Origin: Deltaproteobacteria bacterium
GTDB taxonomy: Bacteria > Desulfobacterota_C > Deferrisomatia > Deferrisomatales > JACRMM01
Assembly: GCA_016218905.1 (NCBI GenBank)
Contig: JACRCS010000276.1
Span: forward strand, 1 to 5,124
Length of the DNA stretch: 5,124 bases
Reading direction: 5' to 3'
The notes below the pieces were generated by a model, which saw only the letters and a list, made by a program, of their open reading frames with translations, had not been told where the DNA came from and ran no database searches. The translations under genes were made by a program, and so were the position numbers. Below, piece by piece: positions 5,002 to 5,124 of this stretch. Numbering within the stretch: position 1 is the first letter of the stretch; each line of letters begins with the position of its first letter.

Positions 5002-5124
5002 TTGACTCTGCTGCGCGACCTCACTCTGGGTCAGTACCTGCCCGGCGCCTCCCCCGTTCACCGACTGGATCCCCGGGTGAAGCTCGTCGCCTGCTCGCTG
5101 GCCCTTGCCGCCGCTTTCGCGGCC
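5002..5124 (+). CDS. ecfT: EcfT/CbiQ-type ECF transporter transmembrane subunit, N-terminal fragment cut by the window edge
   Basis: Forty-one codons are visible from a TTG start. The translation has L-G-Q-Y-L-P-G-x-S at residues 9-17 followed by H-R-L-D-P-R-V-K-L (20-28), the characteristic N-terminal signature of the EcfT/CbiQ family. It then enters a hydrophobic alanine/leucine stretch that would be the first membrane helix. EcfT is the membrane coupling subunit that joins two EcfA-type ATPases to a substrate-binding S component for uptake of vitamins or of cobalt/nickel ions. The substrate cannot be told from this fragment, and the ATPase and S-component genes would lie to the right. The gene is divergent from the PAS-OsmC pair, with 198 bases between the start codons. 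It is too short for an ORF caller with a larger cutoff, but the motif match is strong. Confidence 0.88.
   Translation, partial: MTLLRDLTLGQYLPGASPVHRLDPRVKLVACSLALAAAFAA

Overview
The window is a high-GC bacterial chromosome segment with strong G/C preference at third codon positions. The gene content (a secreted glycine-rich repeat protein, a patatin lipoprotein, a PAS protein with cysteine clusters, an OsmC protein and an EcfT start) and the lipobox/outer-membrane logic suggest a diderm, most likely Deltaproteobacteria-like (Desulfobacterota/Myxococcota sense). This is an inference from family flavour, not a placement.

Layout. (1) Positions 2-2500, plus strand: the 3' part of a very large glycine-rich repeat gene. 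The reading frame is open through the left edge, so the true start lies outside. It holds three copies of a glycine-rich module in an A-B-A' arrangement, with copies 1 and 3 exactly 1860 bases apart over their first several hundred bases. (2) Positions 2501-2786: an intergenic region, visibly less GC-rich, with three hairpins. The two nearest the next gene are strong (2681-2711 and 2737-2771) and surround a candidate promoter. (3) Positions 2787-3683, plus strand: a patatin-like phospholipase with a lipoprotein signal peptide and an intact Ser/Asp dyad. (4) A 12-base convergent gap with a short GC hairpin that could end transcription from both sides. (5) Positions 3696-4803, minus strand: a likely two-gene operon. 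A small PAS protein whose eight cysteines all fall in two four-cysteine clusters (4156-4803) is followed by an OsmC/Ohr-family thiol protein (3696-4082). (6) Positions 4804-5001: a divergent promoter region with a perfect 11-base tandem repeat directly upstream of a candidate promoter. (7) Positions 5002 to the right edge, plus strand: the first 41 codons of an EcfT-type transmembrane subunit of an energy-coupling factor vitamin/metal transporter.

How they may work together: the PAS and OsmC genes plausibly form a redox or thiol-stress pair (inference from adjacency and cysteine content). The patatin lipoprotein and the repeat protein are both envelope or extracellular products but have separate expression signals. 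EcfT starts a separate transport unit. I see no mobile element, CRISPR array, RNA gene or recognised defence system. The least ordinary points are the A-B-A' internal duplication, the structured leader of the patatin gene and the double-cysteine-cluster PAS protein next to OsmC.
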